Source: Rotaria macrura (lineage: Eukaryota > Rotifera > Eurotatoria > Philodinida > Philodinidae). Taken from it: a stretch of DNA of 64,000 bases. The stretch lies in contig OENT01000105.1 of the NCBI GenBank assembly GCA_900239685.1, positions 124,001-188,000 of the forward strand, written 5' to 3'. The notes beneath the pieces were generated by a model. The model was not told where the DNA came from, searched no databases, and saw only the letters and a list, made by a program, of their open reading frames with translations. This document shows, one piece after another, positions 62,701-64,000 of the stretch; position 1 is the first letter of the stretch; each line of letters starts with the position of its first letter. A program made the position numbers and the translations under genes.

Positions 62701-64000
62701 AACATCAAGTGATTTTGTGACCCGCCATCTTCTCGGAATCGAATACTAGATTTTTTATATCTACGCAGTGATTGAAGTCTAAATACAATGGGGAAGATTT
62801 TTATGCACTCGTTCTTCTGGTAGCCGGTCAGAAAGGGATAAAATGAAACATAGATGGATATATGTCTACTTCTAGAACGCTTCATAGGTATATATTAAAA
62901 TGACTGACTAAACAACCTTTTAGTTTCTCGAAGATCATCGTTTGAAATCTGTTTTTGTAACACTAATGTTAATTTTACTCATATAAATAAAGACATACTA
63001 CACATAGACAATTAATAGATATGCGATCAACGCATATTATATGCTGCACTTACCATTCTCATCGTTACCTGCACCTTTTGGTTTGATAGGTAAAGAATAA
63101 AAAATTTTTTGTGGTAAATCATCCGTTGAGCGACATTTATAAATATTTCGTATGATCTTTCTGCAATTGCTAACACGATTGAATTCATTCTCTTTAAGAA
63201 TTTTCTCTTCCAATGCTAATTGTACCTCATGATCAAGTTTCTTATATTCATTACGCATTGCTAATAATTCTTGTTTCCGTTGTTTAAAAAAGCCGATACG
63301 TCCTTGAATAGCATCGATCTGTGATTTCAATTTAGGCAATTCTTTTGTATATTGTTTTACTTCTTGTTGAAATCTCTCAATCGATAAACGATTATCGTAC
63401 TGTTCAGTCTTGTCATGAGCTGCTTTAAGCATTTTTTTCAGTTGATCCTCATACACTTCATATGCTAAACGTTTAGATAAATAATCACGTTCTTTTCCAT
63501 CGACACGCTCTTCTAATTCATCAAGTTTTTTCGCATTTATTAGATTTTCTTCCTCAGCTTTATGTAGTTGTATTTTAAACGAATCAGCCTATTAGAAATC
63601 AAACAAAACAAAAGTGAAGGAAATTTTTTTCGACAAAAAATTTAATTTTTTCTTCGAACATACTCGATGTTCAGCTTGACTAAGATGTGTTCTACCATAT
63701 TCGAATTCCTTTTTTGCTTCTGAATACTTTTCATCAAGTGTTTTTAATGACCTAGAAGAAGAACAAAGCGGTGTTTTGTTTTTATTCGATTACTTATCGT
63801 TTACGTGCGTATAAAGGAATTATATTTGGTATCTTCAATTAGCCAAGTTTGAAGAGCAAGTACAGCTCGTCGAGCTTCAATATAACATTCAGGTAATGCA
63901 AATATGTATGAAAGTGATGTACAATCACAACGAACAGCCAATTCTTGACATTCTTTCGACAATGATGACAAAACAATACCTTTTGTATCTTCTACACGCT
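59762..64000 (-). CDS. Coiled-coil protein with C-terminal death domain (5' end outside window)
   Basis: Visible exons: >64000-63805, 63751-63664, 63588-63054, 60696-60536, 60467-60168 and 59881-59762; phases close, at least 465 aa, N-terminus missing. The first part has a Cys-containing helical stretch followed by a long coiled coil rich in Lys, Glu, Gln and Leu (exons to 63054). Then comes a fold matching a death domain, split over two exons: LSKAMRLTAKYIG-RDWTRLYWQL (helices 1-2 with the conserved Trp), an acidic linker, then ALNKWRRF and LIQALREIHRLDII (helices 5-6). A short second coiled coil and a basic tail ending NKRRRMRNRVNI follow. Death domains mediate homotypic assembly in apoptosis or innate signalling; here a scaffold role is inferred. 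The 2.36-kb intron 60697-63053 holds a transposable element. No named orthologue recognised. Confidence 0.82.
60001..60048. repeat. TATG/GT-type microsatellite
   Basis: Imperfect GTAT/GTGT repeats in the last intron (59882-60167) of the death-domain gene. Confidence 0.8.
61791..62837. mobile_element. Non-autonomous inverted-repeat element with ATAA target duplication (1047 bp)
   Basis: It lies inside the 2.36-kb intron of the death-domain gene. The left end is CCCTTTCCGACCGG and the right end is CCGGTCAGAAAGGG, inverted with one mismatch. Both borders carry ATAA (61787-61790 and 62838-62841). A large internal inverted repeat runs from about 62137 to 62707: TTGGTCACATCCGG at 62148 pairs with CCGGATGTGACCAA near 62683, and CTAAAGGAGTTCGATG pairs with its complement near 62620-62640. 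There is no transposase frame. The CCCTTT terminus and a 4-bp AT-rich target are reminiscent of piggyBac-type elements, whose usual target is TTAA. The superfamily call is tentative. Confidence 0.72.

Noticed and set aside
1..64000. tRNA, rRNA, CRISPR arrays, prokaryotic operons or spliced-leader RNA genes
   Set aside because: Scanning by eye for T-loop consensus, rRNA-like blocks, regular spaced repeats and Sm-site RNA genes found nothing convincing. A covariance-model search was not possible here, so a divergent small RNA could be missed.

Overview
The window looks like nuclear DNA of an invertebrate animal. It is strongly AT-rich. Its genes are cut by many short spliceosomal introns (often 50-70 nt, GT-AG) plus a few long ones. 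The gene set is animal-type: an SLC6 transporter, a tetraspanin, an RBM26/27-type RNA-binding protein, a death-domain protein and a full-length eIF4G. Composition and the style of short introns and poly-Q/poly-N tracts would fit a rotifer such as a bdelloid, but that is inference; nothing in the window fixes the species. No prokaryotic operon, CRISPR array, rRNA or convincing tRNA was seen. Exon models below were built by eye from splice sites, reading-frame phase and family similarity. For every multi-exon gene the exon phases close without error. Layout, left to right: 1-1905 no gene; 1906-4731 an atypical SLC6 transporter (5 exons, 639 aa); 4732-13664 a 9-kb gene-free stretch holding a nearly perfect 1.1-kb inverted repeat (9874-10991); 13665-23103 eIF4G (21 exons, 1375 aa) with a possible internal alternative first exon; 23923-24210 a short one-exon R-SNARE; 24211-29249 no gene; 29250-33424 a PTB-domain protein with a poly-Q tail (5 exons, 662 aa), whose large intron carries a TTAA-flanked repeat element; 33425-39374 a transposon-rich interval with a hAT relic, a foldback element nested in it and a 34-bp tandem repeat; 39375-45445 an RBM26/27 homologue (12 exons, 1041 aa); 45663-48271 a tetraspanin (7 exons, 289 aa); 48272-52360 no gene; 52361-53803 a disordered His-rich orphan; 53804-59761 no gene except a 402-bp element built from CGAACC-like hexamers; 59762 to beyond 64000 the 3' part of a coiled-coil plus death-domain gene, with a 1.05-kb element in its largest intron. 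All eight recognised genes lie on the minus strand. They do not form one pathway: there are two RNA-level factors (eIF4G in translation initiation, RBM26/27 in nuclear mRNA handling), three membrane proteins (transporter, R-SNARE, tetraspanin) and three adaptor-like or disordered proteins. The most unusual items are the SLC6 protein that has lost its sodium-1 and chloride side-chain ligands, the R-SNARE whose membrane anchor is written by an ATT microsatellite, the long inverted repeat, and at least five structurally distinct non-autonomous or decayed DNA transposons, several with recognisable target-site duplications.
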